From Vibrio cyclitrophicus (lineage in GTDB: Bacteria > Pseudomonadota > Gammaproteobacteria > Enterobacterales > Vibrionaceae): a DNA stretch of 64,000 nucleotides. The translations under genes were made by a program, and so were the position numbers. The stretch is taken from NCBI RefSeq assembly GCF_024347435.1, contig NZ_AP025481.1, positions 806,001 to 870,000 of the forward strand, given 5' to 3'. The notes under the pieces were generated by a model that was not told the DNA's origin, did not search any database, and was given only the letters and a program-made list of their open reading frames with translations. Below are positions 36,367-46,013 of the stretch, piece after piece (within the stretch, counting starts at the first letter, position 1; every line of letters starts with the position of its first letter).

Positions 36367-36865
36367 AGAAAAACAGATCTTCGTTGCAATCGCCATAATC
36401 GGTATTATGGCCGGATGGATGACAACCTTTATTCCTCAAAGTTATCTTAAAGGTCATTATTTATCCAACACAGCCTCGGTGGTCAACCCACAAGAAAAAG
36501 TCATTTATAATCAAGCTGCCGTTAATATCGAGTTTAAGAAGAATAACAGCTATGAATTGTTATATGTCTCTACGAAAGAAGCTGGCTTTGCGTCGTCAGG
36601 TACTTACGTGGTAACCCAACACGACATTTCTTTAGACGAGACTCAACATGAACAAATCATACCAAATAGAGAGCTCACATTTTACGAAAAGGTGATGATC
36701 AGTGAAGGTGCAGTGCTTTCTTCAGATGCCATGGCTTATATCCCACTAAATAATGATGAATTATTATTGGTCACTCAGCGCGGAATGATTCACTTCTGTA
36801 AAAAAGTGATATGCGCCGACCTGCCCACTTACTCGAATGCAGATCCTGAATTGAACATTAACTAA
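36359..36865 (+). CDS. Small membrane protein paired with ToxR-like regulator
   Basis: The GTG at 36359 lies inside the 3' end of the regulator and is preceded by AAAGGAG. The 168-residue product has one N-terminal transmembrane helix (IFVAIAIIGIMAGWMTTFI) and a periplasmic domain with two cysteines near the end (FCKKVICADLP). It resembles ToxS/TcpH-type partners only in size, topology and operon position; I see no direct sequence match. It may protect the regulator or sense a ligand. The cysteine pair could exchange disulfides with those of the regulator's tail, which is speculation. Confidence 0.6.
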   Translation: MNKEKQIFVAIAIIGIMAGWMTTFIPQSYLKGHYLSNTASVVNPQEKVIYNQAAVNIEFKKNNSYELLYVSTKEAGFASSGTYVVTQHDISLDETQHEQIIPNRELTFYEKVMISEGAVLSSDAMAYIPLNNDELLLVTQRGMIHFCKKVICADLPTYSNADPELNIN

Positions 36866-37331
36866 TCGTTTAACTATCAACTATTTCGGTCAGTAGCTGT
36901 ACTTAAGCCAATACGTTAGGAGCTATGCATTTCCACATCAATTCAACTCTCGCTGAAGCCTACTTAACTTTCCATTCCCAGTAGGCATCAGTTCATAAAT
37001 TAATCCGATATCATGTAAAAATACACACTTCTTTTTAGTTCTGCACGTTAGGCTCCAAAAGTCATAGATTTATAAATCCACACCTTTGTATACAACTCCT
37101 CACTATAAAGGTGATCCAAGTTATATTCTATTGAGATAGATAATTTGTTTATTAACATCTAAACAACAGTAGTTGTTCATGATTTACAACCACAATTAAC
37201 ATCAAAGAAAATGTTTGTCTTAGATCATATCAACCTCAACTATGCCTCGTGCCACAGTGCAGTTTTCTGTACATTCATTGTCATATTCTGAAACACTTTC
37301 TTATATTTTTTTAAACTTTGTGGAGATTTCT
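36866..37331. other. 466-bp intergenic region upstream of dcuC
   Basis: I trust no coding sequence here. The last 130 bp hold the dcuC promoter with an FNR-like site at 37220-37233. The rest is AT-rich and featureless to the eye. Confidence 0.6.
37220..37233 (+). promoter_or_regulatory. FNR-like site upstream of dcuC
   Basis: TTAGATCATATCAA matches TTGAT-N4-ATCAA at nine or ten positions, with the right half perfect. It lies about 100 bp before the dcuC start and fits anaerobic induction. Confidence 0.5.
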
Positions 37332-38699
37332 ATGTTAGAGCTCTTGATCGGATTAGTGATTACTATCGCTGTTGGTTACTTTATTGTGAAAGGCTATAAA
37401 GCGGCAGGTGTATTACTGACAGCTGGCCTTGCCCTACTTCTTATTACTGGCCTTATAGGTCACACAGTCTTACCCGCTAAGGTCGCTTCAACAGGTAACA
37501 TGGTTACCGACTCACTAGAATTCGTTAAGTACATGCTTCAGTACCGTGGAGGCGGCCTAGGCATGCAAATCATGCTTCTTTGTGGCTTTGCTTCTTACAT
37601 GACGCATATCGGCGCAAACAATGTGGTAGTAAAACAATTCTCTAAACCGCTTGCTGCTATCAAATCTCCATACGTACTTCTTGTTGCGGCTTACATCGTA
37701 GCGTGTCTAATGTCTCTAGCAGTAAGTTCTGCAACAGGCCTTGGCGTGCTATTGATGGCGACCCTATTCCCAATGATGACGGCAATGGGTATTTCTCGTC
37801 CAGCAGCGGTGGCGGTTTGTGCATCACCTGCAGCAATCATTCTTTCACCAACGTCGGGTGATGTGGTTATCGCAGCAGAAAAATCAGGTATGTCTCTTGA
37901 TGTGTTTGCTGTTCAAACGGTACTGCCTGTTTCAATATGTGCAATCATTGTGATGGCTGGTGCCGCTTTCTTCTGGAACAAGTACCTAGATAAGAAAGAA
38001 AACACGCCAATGGAAAAAGTAGACGTTTCAGAAATTGAAACGAATGCGCCGGCTTTTTATGCTGCTCTTCCATTCTTACCTATTTTTGGAGTATTTCTAT
38101 TCAACGGTCGTACCATTCCGGGCCTTTCACTTGATATCTACACCATCGTAGTAGGTTCAATTTTCGTGGGCGCTGTTATCGATTACGTTGTGAAGAAGTT
38201 TGACGGCGAAAAAACACTAGAAGACCTAGATTCTTGCTACCAAGGTATGGCCGAAGCATTTAAAGGCGTAGTAATGCTGTTGGTTGCGGCGGGTGTATTT
38301 GCTCAGGGCCTAATGTCTATCGGTGCAATTGATAACCTAATCGGCCTTGCTGAATCAGCTGGCGCTGGCGGTATCGCATTAATGCTTATCCTGACTGGTC
38401 TAACAGTTGCTGCTGCTATCGCGACAGGTTCTGGTAACGCGCCATTCTATGCATTCGTAGAACTGGCTCCGTCACTTGCTGCGAAAATGGGCTTGAACCC
38501 TGCGTTCCTAATCATCCCAATGCTTCAAGCGTCTAACTTAGGCCGTACAATTTCTCCTGTTTCGGGTGTAATTGTAGCGACTTCTGGCATGGGTAAAATC
38601 AGCCCGTTTGAAGTCGTTAAACGTACTTCAGTACCAGTAATCTGTGGTCTTATCACGGTGATCTTCGGTACGCTTGTTCTAGTACCAATGGCAGCTTAA
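37332..38699 (+). CDS. dcuC: Anaerobic C4-dicarboxylate transporter, DcuC family
   Basis: Starting at the ATG at 37332 (preceded by GTGGAG) gives 455 residues with about 12 transmembrane segments. The open frame extends to 37242 but the extra residues are not hydrophobic in a DcuC-like way. Family features include MLELLIGLVITIAVGYFIVKGYKAAGV, LSPTSGDVVIAAE and a late conserved ATGSGNAPFYAFVELAP segment. DcuC exports succinate or exchanges fumarate for succinate during anaerobic growth. The FNR-like site upstream and the neighbouring narPQ/nap genes fit a low-oxygen role. A strong terminator follows. Confidence 0.88.
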   Translation: MLELLIGLVITIAVGYFIVKGYKAAGVLLTAGLALLLITGLIGHTVLPAKVASTGNMVTDSLEFVKYMLQYRGGGLGMQIMLLCGFASYMTHIGANNVVVKQFSKPLAAIKSPYVLLVAAYIVACLMSLAVSSATGLGVLLMATLFPMMTAMGISRPAAVAVCASPAAIILSPTSGDVVIAAEKSGMSLDVFAVQTVLPVSICAIIVMAGAAFFWNKYLDKKENTPMEKVDVSEIETNAPAFYAALPFLPIFGVFLFNGRTIPGLSLDIYTIVVGSIFVGAVIDYVVKKFDGEKTLEDLDSCYQGMAEAFKGVVMLLVAAGVFAQGLMSIGAIDNLIGLAESAGAGGIALMLILTGLTVAAAIATGSGNAPFYAFVELAPSLAAKMGLNPAFLIIPMLQASNLGRTISPVSGVIVATSGMGKISPFEVVKRTSVPVICGLITVIFGTLVLVPMAA

Positions 38700-38750
38700 T
38701 TGTCAGTAAAACAGACATGATTATTTGGATATAAAATGCCCTAATAAAAA

Positions 38751-38783
38751 GGCGCTGAACTTAGTAAGTTCAGCGCCTTTTTT
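38751..38783 (+). terminator. Strong terminator after dcuC
   Basis: GGCGCTGAACTT (38751-38762) pairs perfectly with AAGTTCAGCGCC (38766-38777), followed by TTTTTT. A-tracts on the other side allow use by the converging narQP operon too, although it lies about 130 bp past narP. Confidence 0.9.
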
Positions 38784-38907
38784 AATGTCACAGTTCAATA
38801 TCATTCGAAGTATCGTGAGAGATTATCGTAATAAGCTCATGTTATTTGATCCTACATTTGAAATAAACAATACGGCTTGAAATAGTTTTACTTCAAAAGA
38901 ATAAGCC

Positions 38908-39540
38908 CTACTTCATTTCACCATAACGTTCTAGATACAGAACCGTCGCGGCAGTACGAGAAGGCACTTGCAGCTTTTTAAGAAGGCTCTTCATATGTAC
39001 CTTAACTGTCGATTCAGAAATAAACAGATGGTCTGCGATCTGCTTGTTACGATAACCTTTCGCAACTTCTTGAAGGATCTGCATTTCACGCTCAGTTAGT
39101 TGGTCGAAGATGTCGTTACGGCTCTCAGCATCATTTAAGTAGCGAGATACAACACTGCTGTAGGCTTTATCACCACTATGCGCTTGCTTAAGCAATTCAA
39201 TGAGTTCATCTGGTTCAGTGTCTTTCAATAAGTAACCATCAGCGCCCGCTTTTACGATAGCTTCGATGTCTGCGGGGCTATCTGATACTGTTAGAATGAC
39301 AATGTTAGCGCTAGAGCCATCAGTACGAAGTGCTTTCAAGGTATCTAACCCTGACATGCCCTTCATATTAAGATCAAGAAGGATCAAATCAGGTTCTTCT
39401 TCATGAGCAAGAGCAACTGCTTCAGTGCCGTTGCTCGCTTCTGCAATCACTTCGAATTCGTCTTCAAAGCTCAGTAATTGGCTTATACCTCTGCGCATCA
39501 ATGGATGATCATCAACCAGCATTACTTTACAAATCGTCAA
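38908..39540 (-). CDS. narP: Nitrate/nitrite response regulator
   Basis: This 210-residue protein has a receiver domain (MLVDDHPLMRRG; LILLDLNMKG with the phospho-acceptor Asp; KAGADGYLLKD) and a LuxR-type output helix (LTEREMQILQEVAKGYRNKQIADHLFISESTVKVHMKSLLKKL). It is activated by NarQ and controls nitrate and nitrite respiration genes. The start is a TTG with AAGGAAG upstream, overlapping the end of narQ by 14 bp, so translation is coupled to the sensor; an internal ATG (39522) would truncate the first strand. A NarL-type heptamer pair stands upstream of napF. Confidence 0.92.
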   Translation of the reverse strand: MTICKVMLVDDHPLMRRGISQLLSFEDEFEVIAEASNGTEAVALAHEEEPDLILLDLNMKGMSGLDTLKALRTDGSSANIVILTVSDSPADIEAIVKAGADGYLLKDTEPDELIELLKQAHSGDKAYSSVVSRYLNDAESRNDIFDQLTEREMQILQEVAKGYRNKQIADHLFISESTVKVHMKSLLKKLQVPSRTAATVLYLERYGEMK

Positions 39541-41263
39541 CTTTAACTTCCTTCAAACTTTTATATTTCAATATGACTGTACAGCCTTCACCTTGAGCTG
39601 CTTCAATCGATAAGTCGCCATTCAGTCTTGCCGCACGCTCCTGCATAATGCTCATCCCATAGTGGTTCATTTTGGAACTACTTGAGTCAAAGCCGTCTCC
39701 ATTATCTTTAATCACGACTAACACTTCACCGTCCTCATCGATACAGCATACATCTATCAAGTCAGCATTGGCGTGTTTTATGGCGTTTATTGTTGCTTCA
39801 CGAATCAACTGAAGCAAATGAACCTGACTATGAGCATCAAGTTCAATGGATGAAAGATTATTGTTTAGGTTAATCTTCGCATCCGTTCTTTCACTGAGTT
39901 GTTCAAGCATGGTACTCAAAGCATCTCCAAAGTTACCCTCTTTTATCGTTAACCTGAACGTAGTGAGCAACTCTCTTAATTGAGTATAAGCACCTGCAAT
40001 ACCATTACCGATCTCTGACGCTATTTGTTCAGACTGCTCGCGGTGCTTTTGTTCGGGTAGTTTTCCAATAACACGCTTCAATAGCGTCACTTGGATCTTT
40101 AAATACGATAATGATTGAGCCAAGGAATCGTGTAGCTCACGAGCGATCGTCGCCCGTTCTTCCATAATAATCAGTTGCTCAGCTTTCTTTTGAGCTCGAT
40201 TATAATAGATAGCTCTCGATAACAGTTGAATAAAGCTCTCAATCAATGCCTTAGTAGAATGCCCATGATGATACGAGCAATAGAGATAACCGAGAATAAG
40301 TTCGTTATCATCAAGCTTCATTTCGAACTTTTCATAGTCTTGAGTCGAGTCATATCCCTCGTCCATGACCAATGAGCGACCTGAATTATCAACAATCTCT
40401 AGCCTCAATGATTCAATGCCCTCAAGGCTAACTAGGTGCTGCAAAATCGCTCTAAAATTTTCTGGGGCGATACGCGTAACGGTCAACTCTTGTGAAGAAT
40501 TATAAAGCGCCTGCAACGATTGGTTAGCGTTTTGCAGTTCTATTGTTTTCGCGTCAACAACATCCTCAAGATTTCGATAAAGAGCACCTAAATCCTTGGC
40601 CATAGAGTTAAAGGTTTTGGTCAAAATACCCAGTTCGTTGTTACTCGTAATGTTTAACTGAACCTCAAAGTCTCGGTTTTTGATTCTCTGACTTGCTCGA
40701 ACCAACGCGTGTAAAGGTTTAACAACTTGTTTACGAACAAAATGAACAACAAAAAGAGATATGACCAGAATGCCACCTAGACCGATTCCCCCAGCCCACG
40801 CCAATTTTATCAATTTGTATTCTGAGTACTCTTGTAACTTGTAAACAAAGCCATCAATTTCGGCAACAAAATTTTCAACTAAAACTAAATAATGTTTTCT
40901 GTCTTCACTATTCAATACCCGCTTAAGCTCATGCCAACGACCAATAATTAAATAATAGTCTTCCGTTATGTCTGTTGGTACATCCCAGCTAACCAATTCA
41001 GCCATTGAAGGCGAATACAAAGATTTTTCAAATTCATGAATGTGAGAATCGTAATCAACTGATTCTATTTGAATATCATGCGCTAAACGGTAGCTCTGCA
41101 TACGCATAGAGCCTGCCACGTTGACTGCTTCTGCATCGTTGAGACTAGACGCCAATGTGAAGATTGCAAAACCTGTAGTAGCAACCGAAAGAAGCAATAT
41201 AAATAGCAGAGATTTCGCTATTGTACTTGTTACAGATGAAACCGGTTTAATAAGCAAAAGCAA
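39527..41263 (-). CDS. narQ: Nitrate/nitrite sensor histidine kinase
   Basis: This 578-residue kinase has TM1 (about 15-37), a periplasmic sensor with the nitrate-binding P-box (NVAGSMRMQSYRLAHDI), TM2 (about 152-173), a HAMP domain (KPLHALVRASQRIKNRDFEV), a central linker and a HisKA_3 domain with the phosphorylated His in RELHDSLAQSLSYLK. The ATPase domain has N and G boxes (REATINAIKHAN, DNGDGFD, YGMSIMQERA). It senses nitrate and nitrite in the periplasm and phosphorylates NarP. Divergent from napF, which is consistent with control of the nap operon by this pair. Confidence 0.93.
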   Translation of the reverse strand: MLLLIKPVSSVTSTIAKSLLFILLLSVATTGFAIFTLASSLNDAEAVNVAGSMRMQSYRLAHDIQIESVDYDSHIHEFEKSLYSPSMAELVSWDVPTDITEDYYLIIGRWHELKRVLNSEDRKHYLVLVENFVAEIDGFVYKLQEYSEYKLIKLAWAGGIGLGGILVISLFVVHFVRKQVVKPLHALVRASQRIKNRDFEVQLNITSNNELGILTKTFNSMAKDLGALYRNLEDVVDAKTIELQNANQSLQALYNSSQELTVTRIAPENFRAILQHLVSLEGIESLRLEIVDNSGRSLVMDEGYDSTQDYEKFEMKLDDNELILGYLYCSYHHGHSTKALIESFIQLLSRAIYYNRAQKKAEQLIIMEERATIARELHDSLAQSLSYLKIQVTLLKRVIGKLPEQKHREQSEQIASEIGNGIAGAYTQLRELLTTFRLTIKEGNFGDALSTMLEQLSERTDAKINLNNNLSSIELDAHSQVHLLQLIREATINAIKHANADLIDVCCIDEDGEVLVVIKDNGDGFDSSSSKMNHYGMSIMQERAARLNGDLSIEAAQGEGCTVILKYKSLKEVKVDDL

Positions 41264-41358
41264 TGTCCTAGGTAAAGATTAGTGGCTAGCGGAAACCTAT
41301 TGTCACACATCAAAAAACAGAGCTCCATTCAATATGTGACCAAACGCTTCGTAATTTA

Positions 41359-41372
41359 TTGATCTAAGACAA
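41359..41372 (+). promoter_or_regulatory. FNR-like site upstream of napF
   Basis: TTGATCTAAGACAA keeps the left half of the FNR site (TTGAT-N4-ATCAA) with three of five matches on the right. It lies 139-152 bp before the napF start. Confidence 0.4.
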
Positions 41373-41386
41373 TATAGGATCCCATT

Positions 41387-41402
41387 TAGCCCTTAAGGGG
41401 TA
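41387..41402 (+). promoter_or_regulatory. NarP-type 7-2-7 site upstream of napF
   Basis: TAGCCCTTAAGGGGTA fits two inverted NarL/NarP heptamers with a 2-bp spacer (TACYYMT-N2-AKRRGTA): the right half is perfect and the left has one mismatch. NarP binds only this 7-2-7 arrangement, and narP is encoded next door. Confidence 0.7.
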
Positions 41403-41510
41403 TTTATACAAATATTTCTAAAACTACACTACTTGTGAGGATAAATGACAAGATATTAACAAAACAATGATCTACAATTACAACATCTTAGCAACATTAG
41501 CAGGCAATCA

Positions 41511-41990
41511 GTGGTAGACCTATCGAAACGCCGCCTATTTTCTAGGCGAAAAGTAGATTCAAGCCAGATTCGTTTGCCTTGGATAAAAAGCCTAGAAAGC
41601 TTCGCAGATGATTGTACACGTTGTGGTAAATGCATCGAAAGTTGCGAGAGTCACATCATCATTGTTGGCGACGGTGGTTTTCCTACTGTCGACTTTTCTA
41701 AAGACGAATGCACGTTTTGTTATCAGTGTGCTGACGTTTGTCCTGAACCCATTTTCAAGCCCAAGGAAGAGACGCCTTGGCTGGCTAAAGCAAATATCTC
41801 TGATAAATGCTTAGCCCAACAAAATGTTGAATGCCGAAGCTGTGGTGACATGTGTGAACCTATGGCCATTCAATTTCAACTTAGAGCAGGCAGTGTTGCT
41901 CTACCAAAAATCGAGTTAAATGAGTGTAACGGTTGTGGAGCTTGCGTAGCAGTTTGCCCTACTTCAGCTATCCTTGTGAGTAATGCATAA
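41511..41990 (+). CDS. napF: Ferredoxin-type protein of periplasmic nitrate reductase
   Basis: A GTG start gives 159 residues beginning VDLSKRRLFSRR, the usual NapF N-terminus. Four cysteine clusters for [4Fe-4S] centres are visible: CTRCGKCIESC, CTFCYQCADVCPEP, CRSCGDMCEP and CNGCGACVAVCPTS. NapF is a cytoplasmic protein thought to help mature or protect NapA's iron-sulfur/molybdenum site before Tat export. It is the first gene of napFDABC, divergent from narQ. Confidence 0.92.
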   Translation: MVDLSKRRLFSRRKVDSSQIRLPWIKSLESFADDCTRCGKCIESCESHIIIVGDGGFPTVDFSKDECTFCYQCADVCPEPIFKPKEETPWLAKANISDKCLAQQNVECRSCGDMCEPMAIQFQLRAGSVALPKIELNECNGCGACVAVCPTSAILVSNA

Positions 41991-42013
41991 AACAAAAATA
42001 ACGAGAGCAATTT

Positions 42014-42319
42014 ATGGCACTAAATGAAGTGCATATATCAAGTTTAGTCGTGCATGTGAGCCCAGAGCACCTAAACGAGATCAAAGCTGAAATCGAACAA
42101 TTTGACAACGCCGAGATTTTCGGAGACAGCCCTGAAGGCAAGATCATCGTGGTCCTAGAAACCGAAAACCAAGGTTTTGTAACGGATACCATCGAAGCAA
42201 TAAATAACATTAAGAACGTTTTAGGGACAGCTTTGGTTTACCACCAAATCGAAACTGAACTCGACGAAACGGATTTAGAAACTGGAAGCAATAATTCTCA
42301 ACTTGAGGGTGAAGTATGA
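42014..42319 (+). CDS. napD: NapA signal-peptide chaperone
   Basis: This 101-residue protein begins [34 protein letters not shown], the NapD family pattern of a small ferredoxin-like fold. NapD binds the twin-arginine signal peptide of NapA and holds back export until cofactors are inserted. Its stop overlaps the napA start by 4 bp (ATGA), indicating coupled translation. The C-terminal acidic tail ([22 protein letters not shown]) is a little longer than in E. coli NapD. Confidence 0.9.
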   Translation: MALNEVHISSLVVHVSPEHLNEIKAEIEQFDNAEIFGDSPEGKIIVVLETENQGFVTDTIEAINNIKNVLGTALVYHQIETELDETDLETGSNNSQLEGEV

Positions 42320-44805
42320 AAATGACAAGACGCGCGTTTGTGAAAGCAAACGCAGCTGCATCAGCGGCAGCCGTTGCAGGTGTAACACTACCAGCAACAG
42401 CAACCAATCTGATTGCTAGCTCTGATCAAACAAAAATCACGTGGGATAAAGCGCCTTGTCGTTTTTGTGGTACAGGCTGTTCAGTACTAGTAGGTACTCA
42501 AAACGGCAAAGTAGTCGCAACTCAAGGCGACCCAGAAGCACCTGTAAACAAAGGCCTTAACTGTATTAAAGGCTACTTCCTTTCAAAAATCATGTACGGT
42601 AAAGATCGTCTTGAAACTCCTCTTCTACGTATGAAAGACGGTGAATTCCATAAGGATGGTGATTTCACACCAGTATCTTGGGACAAAGCGTTCGACGTAA
42701 TGGCTGAGAAATGGAAAGCTTCTCTGAAAAAGAACGGCCCTACGGGTGTTGGTATGTTCGGTTCAGGTCAATGGACAGTAATGGAAGGCTACGCAGCCGT
42801 TAAGATGATGAAAGCGGGTTTCCGTTCAAACAACATCGATCCAAACGCTCGTCACTGTATGGCTTCAGCGGTTGGTGCATTCATGCGTACTTTCGGTATT
42901 GATGAGCCAATGGGTTGTTATGATGACTTTGAACACGCAGACGCATTTGTACTGTGGGGTTCAAACATGGCAGAAATGCACCCAGTACTATGGACTCGTA
43001 TTACAGACCGCCGTCTAAGCCACCCACACGTTAAAGTAAACGTACTGTCTACTTACTACCACCGTTCTTTCGAGCTTGCAGACACAGGTTACATCTTCGA
43101 ACCTCAATCAGATCTTGCTATTGCTAACTTCATTGCTAACTACATCATTCAAAACGATGCAGTTAACTGGGACTTCGTGAACAAGCACACGAACTTCAAG
43201 CAAGCAACGACAGACATCGGCTACGGTCTGCGTGACGATGATCCACTACAAAAAGCAGCAGCAAACCCTAACTCAGGTGAAATGACTGCGATCTCTTTCG
43301 AAGACTACAAAGCTTCTGTTGCTGAATACACCGTTGAGAAAGCATCTGAAATGTCAGGCGTATCTCAAGAGGACCTTATCAAGTTGGCTAAGCAATACGC
43401 CGATCCAAACATCAAAGTAATGTCACTTTGGACTATGGGTATGAACCAACATACTCGTGGCGTATGGATGAACAGCCTTGTGTACAACATCCACCTTCTT
43501 ACAGGTAAGATTTCTACTCCAGGTAACAGCCCATTCTCACTAACTGGCCAACCATCTGCGTGTGGTACAGCTCGTGAAGTTGGTACGTTCTCTCACCGTC
43601 TACCGGCAGATATGGTTGTTGCTAACCCTAAACACCGTAAGATTGCAGAAGACATCTGGAAACTTCCAGAAGGCACTATCCCTGCTAAACCAGGTGCTCA
43701 CGCTGTTGTTCAAGACCGTATGCTTAAAGACGGTAAGATCAACGCTTACTGGGTAATGTGTAACAACAACATGCAAGCGGGTCCAAACATCAACACTGAA
43801 CGTCTGCCAGGTTACCGTAACCCAGATAACTTCATTGTATGTTCTGACCCGTATCCAACGGCAACAGCTCAAGCGGCTGACCTTATCCTTCCAACAGCAA
43901 TGTGGATTGAGAAAGAAGGTGCTTACGGTAACGCAGAGCGTCGTACACAAGCATGGTACCAACAAGTGAAAACCGTAGGTGAAGCTAAGTCTGACCTATG
44001 GCAAATCATGGAATTCTCTAAGCGCTTCACTATTGAAGAAGTTTGGGGTGAAGAACTGGTTGCGAAAATGCCTGAGTACCGTGGCAAAACCATGTACGAC
44101 GTGCTTTACAAAAACGGCAACGTTGATGCCTTCCCACTGTCTGAAGCGCAAGAGCTTAACGACGATGCACAAGCTCAAGGTTTCTACGTTCAAAAAGGTC
44201 TATTCGAAGAATACGCAGCCTTTGGTCGCGGCCACGGTCACGATTTAGCACCATACGATCGCTACCACCAAGTTCGTGGTCTACGTTGGCCTGTTGTTGA
44301 CGGTAAAGAGACACTATGGCGCTTTAAAGAAGGTTCGGATCCATACGCTAAGAAAGGCTCTGATTGGGACTTCTACGGTAAGCCAGATGGTAAAGCGCTG
44401 ATCATCAATGCGCCATACGAAGCGCCACCTGAAGTACCAAACGATGAATACGATATGTGGCTATGTACAGGTCGTGTTCTTGAGCACTGGCACACAGGCA
44501 CTATGACTCGTCGTGTACCAGAACTTTACAAAGCAGTACCTGATGCACTTTGTTACATCCACCCTGCTGATGCTAAAGCTCGTGGCCTTCGCCGTGGTGA
44601 TGAAGTTCTTATCGAAAACAAACGTGGTGAAGTACGCGTTCGGGTTGAAACTCGTGGTCGTAACCGTCCACCACAAGGCTTGGTATTCGTACCATTCTTT
44701 GATGCAAGAATTCTGATCAACAAGTTGATCTTGGATGCAACGGATCCTCTGTCTAAACAGACGGATTATAAGAAGTGTCCAGTTAAGATCACTAAGGTTT
44801 CTTAA
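42316..44805 (+). CDS. napA: Periplasmic nitrate reductase, catalytic subunit
   Basis: This 829-residue molybdoenzyme starts with a twin-arginine signal (MTRRAFVK, then an alanine-rich stretch). A [4Fe-4S] cluster uses C48, C51, C55 and C83 (CRFCGTGC ... NCIKGYF). The molybdenum ligand is C181 in [17 protein letters not shown]. The C-terminal domain ([23 protein letters not shown]) binds the molybdopterin dinucleotide. It reduces nitrate to nitrite in the periplasm with electrons from NapB. Length and motifs are all as expected. A 124-bp gap before napB contains no extra gene. Confidence 0.96.
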   Translation: MKMTRRAFVKANAAASAAAVAGVTLPATATNLIASSDQTKITWDKAPCRFCGTGCSVLVGTQNGKVVATQGDPEAPVNKGLNCIKGYFLSKIMYGKDRLETPLLRMKDGEFHKDGDFTPVSWDKAFDVMAEKWKASLKKNGPTGVGMFGSGQWTVMEGYAAVKMMKAGFRSNNIDPNARHCMASAVGAFMRTFGIDEPMGCYDDFEHADAFVLWGSNMAEMHPVLWTRITDRRLSHPHVKVNVLSTYYHRSFELADTGYIFEPQSDLAIANFIANYIIQNDAVNWDFVNKHTNFKQATTDIGYGLRDDDPLQKAAANPNSGEMTAISFEDYKASVAEYTVEKASEMSGVSQEDLIKLAKQYADPNIKVMSLWTMGMNQHTRGVWMNSLVYNIHLLTGKISTPGNSPFSLTGQPSACGTAREVGTFSHRLPADMVVANPKHRKIAEDIWKLPEGTIPAKPGAHAVVQDRMLKDGKINAYWVMCNNNMQAGPNINTERLPGYRNPDNFIVCSDPYPTATAQAADLILPTAMWIEKEGAYGNAERRTQAWYQQVKTVGEAKSDLWQIMEFSKRFTIEEVWGEELVAKMPEYRGKTMYDVLYKNGNVDAFPLSEAQELNDDAQAQGFYVQKGLFEEYAAFGRGHGHDLAPYDRYHQVRGLRWPVVDGKETLWRFKEGSDPYAKKGSDWDFYGKPDGKALIINAPYEAPPEVPNDEYDMWLCTGRVLEHWHTGTMTRRVPELYKAVPDALCYIHPADAKARGLRRGDEVLIENKRGEVRVRVETRGRNRPPQGLVFVPFFDARILINKLILDATDPLSKQTDYKKCPVKITKVS

Positions 44806-44929
44806 GAGCTAAGCGCTTTCGAACCTAGATACAAGATCTAACGTATTTAATATTGCGACTACTTTTTTCGTTACTTTTTGAAGGAAGTAGTCCACTCAAA
44901 GAATTAGCCTTTAGGCGGAGAAATTAACC

Positions 44930-45391
44930 ATGAAAAAACTGATTACTGCCCTACTATCAGCTGGTCTTTTGCTAGCTGGTGCAGTTCAAGCTGAAGCTGA
45001 ACTGGATAACCCAGGCGGCATTGGTGGCGTAGAATCTCTACGTGGTGCAAGTGAACTAGAAGCAACTCGAGCAGCAGATGACTTCAAAAAGTTCCCTCGT
45101 GACCAAGTACTTGAGAGTGACTATGTATACCAACCACCTCTAGTGCCTCATACTATTCGTAGCTATGAAGTTTCTCTTAACGCTAACAAGTGTCTTTCTT
45201 GCCACAGCTGGAAAAACGCAAAAGAAATGGGTGCTACTAAAGTGAGTGTAACTCACTACATGAACCGTGAAGATGCGGTACTTGCAGACGTATCACCTCG
45301 TCGTTACTTCTGTCTACAGTGTCACGTACCTCAAGCTAATGCTAAGCCACTAGTAGAGAACGAGTTCAAACCTGTAGATTCACTGCGTTAA
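44930..45391 (+). CDS. napB: Periplasmic nitrate reductase, diheme cytochrome c subunit
   Basis: This 153-residue protein has a signal peptide (LLSAGLLLAGAVQAEA) and two CxxCH heme motifs (CLSCHSW, CLQCHVP), with distal histidines such as in VTHYMNRED. Ends PVDSLR, close to family length. It passes electrons from NapC to NapA. A GGCGGAG lies just upstream of the ATG. Confidence 0.95.
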   Translation: MKKLITALLSAGLLLAGAVQAEAELDNPGGIGGVESLRGASELEATRAADDFKKFPRDQVLESDYVYQPPLVPHTIRSYEVSLNANKCLSCHSWKNAKEMGATKVSVTHYMNREDAVLADVSPRRYFCLQCHVPQANAKPLVENEFKPVDSLR

Positions 45392-45420
45392 TCGTAGCCG
45401 GACTGTAAGAGAGGCTATAC

Positions 45421-46002
45421 ATGATAAAATTACTTAAAGCGTTTTGGAAAAGACTCGCGACACCAAGTAAAGCAGCTGTAGGCGTTGTTTTGTTCTTGGG
45501 TTTCTCGGGTGGTCTTTTGTTCTGGGGTGCATTCAACACGGGTATGGAGGCAACCAACACGGAAGAGTTCTGTTCTGGCTGTCACGCACCTATTGTTGAA
45601 GAGATCCAAGAGACGATTCACTACTCTAACCGTTCAGGCGTTCGTGCAATCTGTTCAGACTGTCACGTACCGCATGAGTGGACTGATAAAATTGTTCGTA
45701 AAGTTCAAGCATCAAAAGAGCTATATGCGCACTTTATTTCTAAGACGATTGATACGCCTGAGAAATTCAAAGAGCGTCGTCATCACTTAGCAGAGCGCGA
45801 ATGGGCTCGATTGAAAAAGAACGATTCACTTGAGTGTCGTAACTGCCACCAATTCGATTACATGGACTTCTCAGAGCAAAGCCCTCGTAGTGCGAAACAA
45901 CACTCGACAGCGTTAGCTTCTGGTGAGAAAACGTGTGTAGACTGTCACAAAGGTATTGCACACAAACTACCAGATATGCACGGCGTTGAAGGCTGGCAAT
46001 AA
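45421..46002 (+). CDS. napC: Tetraheme cytochrome c quinol dehydrogenase
   Basis: This 193-residue protein has one N-terminal transmembrane anchor (about 18-38; [21 protein letters not shown]) and four CxxCH heme sites (CSGCHAP, CSDCHVP, CRNCHQF, CVDCHKG). As a NapC/NirT-family protein it oxidises menaquinol or ubiquinol and reduces NapB. The operon has no napG/napH, so NapC is the only quinol link visible, as in other vibrios to my knowledge. Confidence 0.95.
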   Translation: MIKLLKAFWKRLATPSKAAVGVVLFLGFSGGLLFWGAFNTGMEATNTEEFCSGCHAPIVEEIQETIHYSNRSGVRAICSDCHVPHEWTDKIVRKVQASKELYAHFISKTIDTPEKFKERRHHLAEREWARLKKNDSLECRNCHQFDYMDFSEQSPRSAKQHSTALASGEKTCVDCHKGIAHKLPDMHGVEGWQ

Positions 46003-46013
46003 GGAGCGATTGA

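Noticed and set aside
43600..43965. 121-residue minus-strand frame inside napA
   Set aside because: napA motifs are continuous in the plus frame; this is an antisense shadow.
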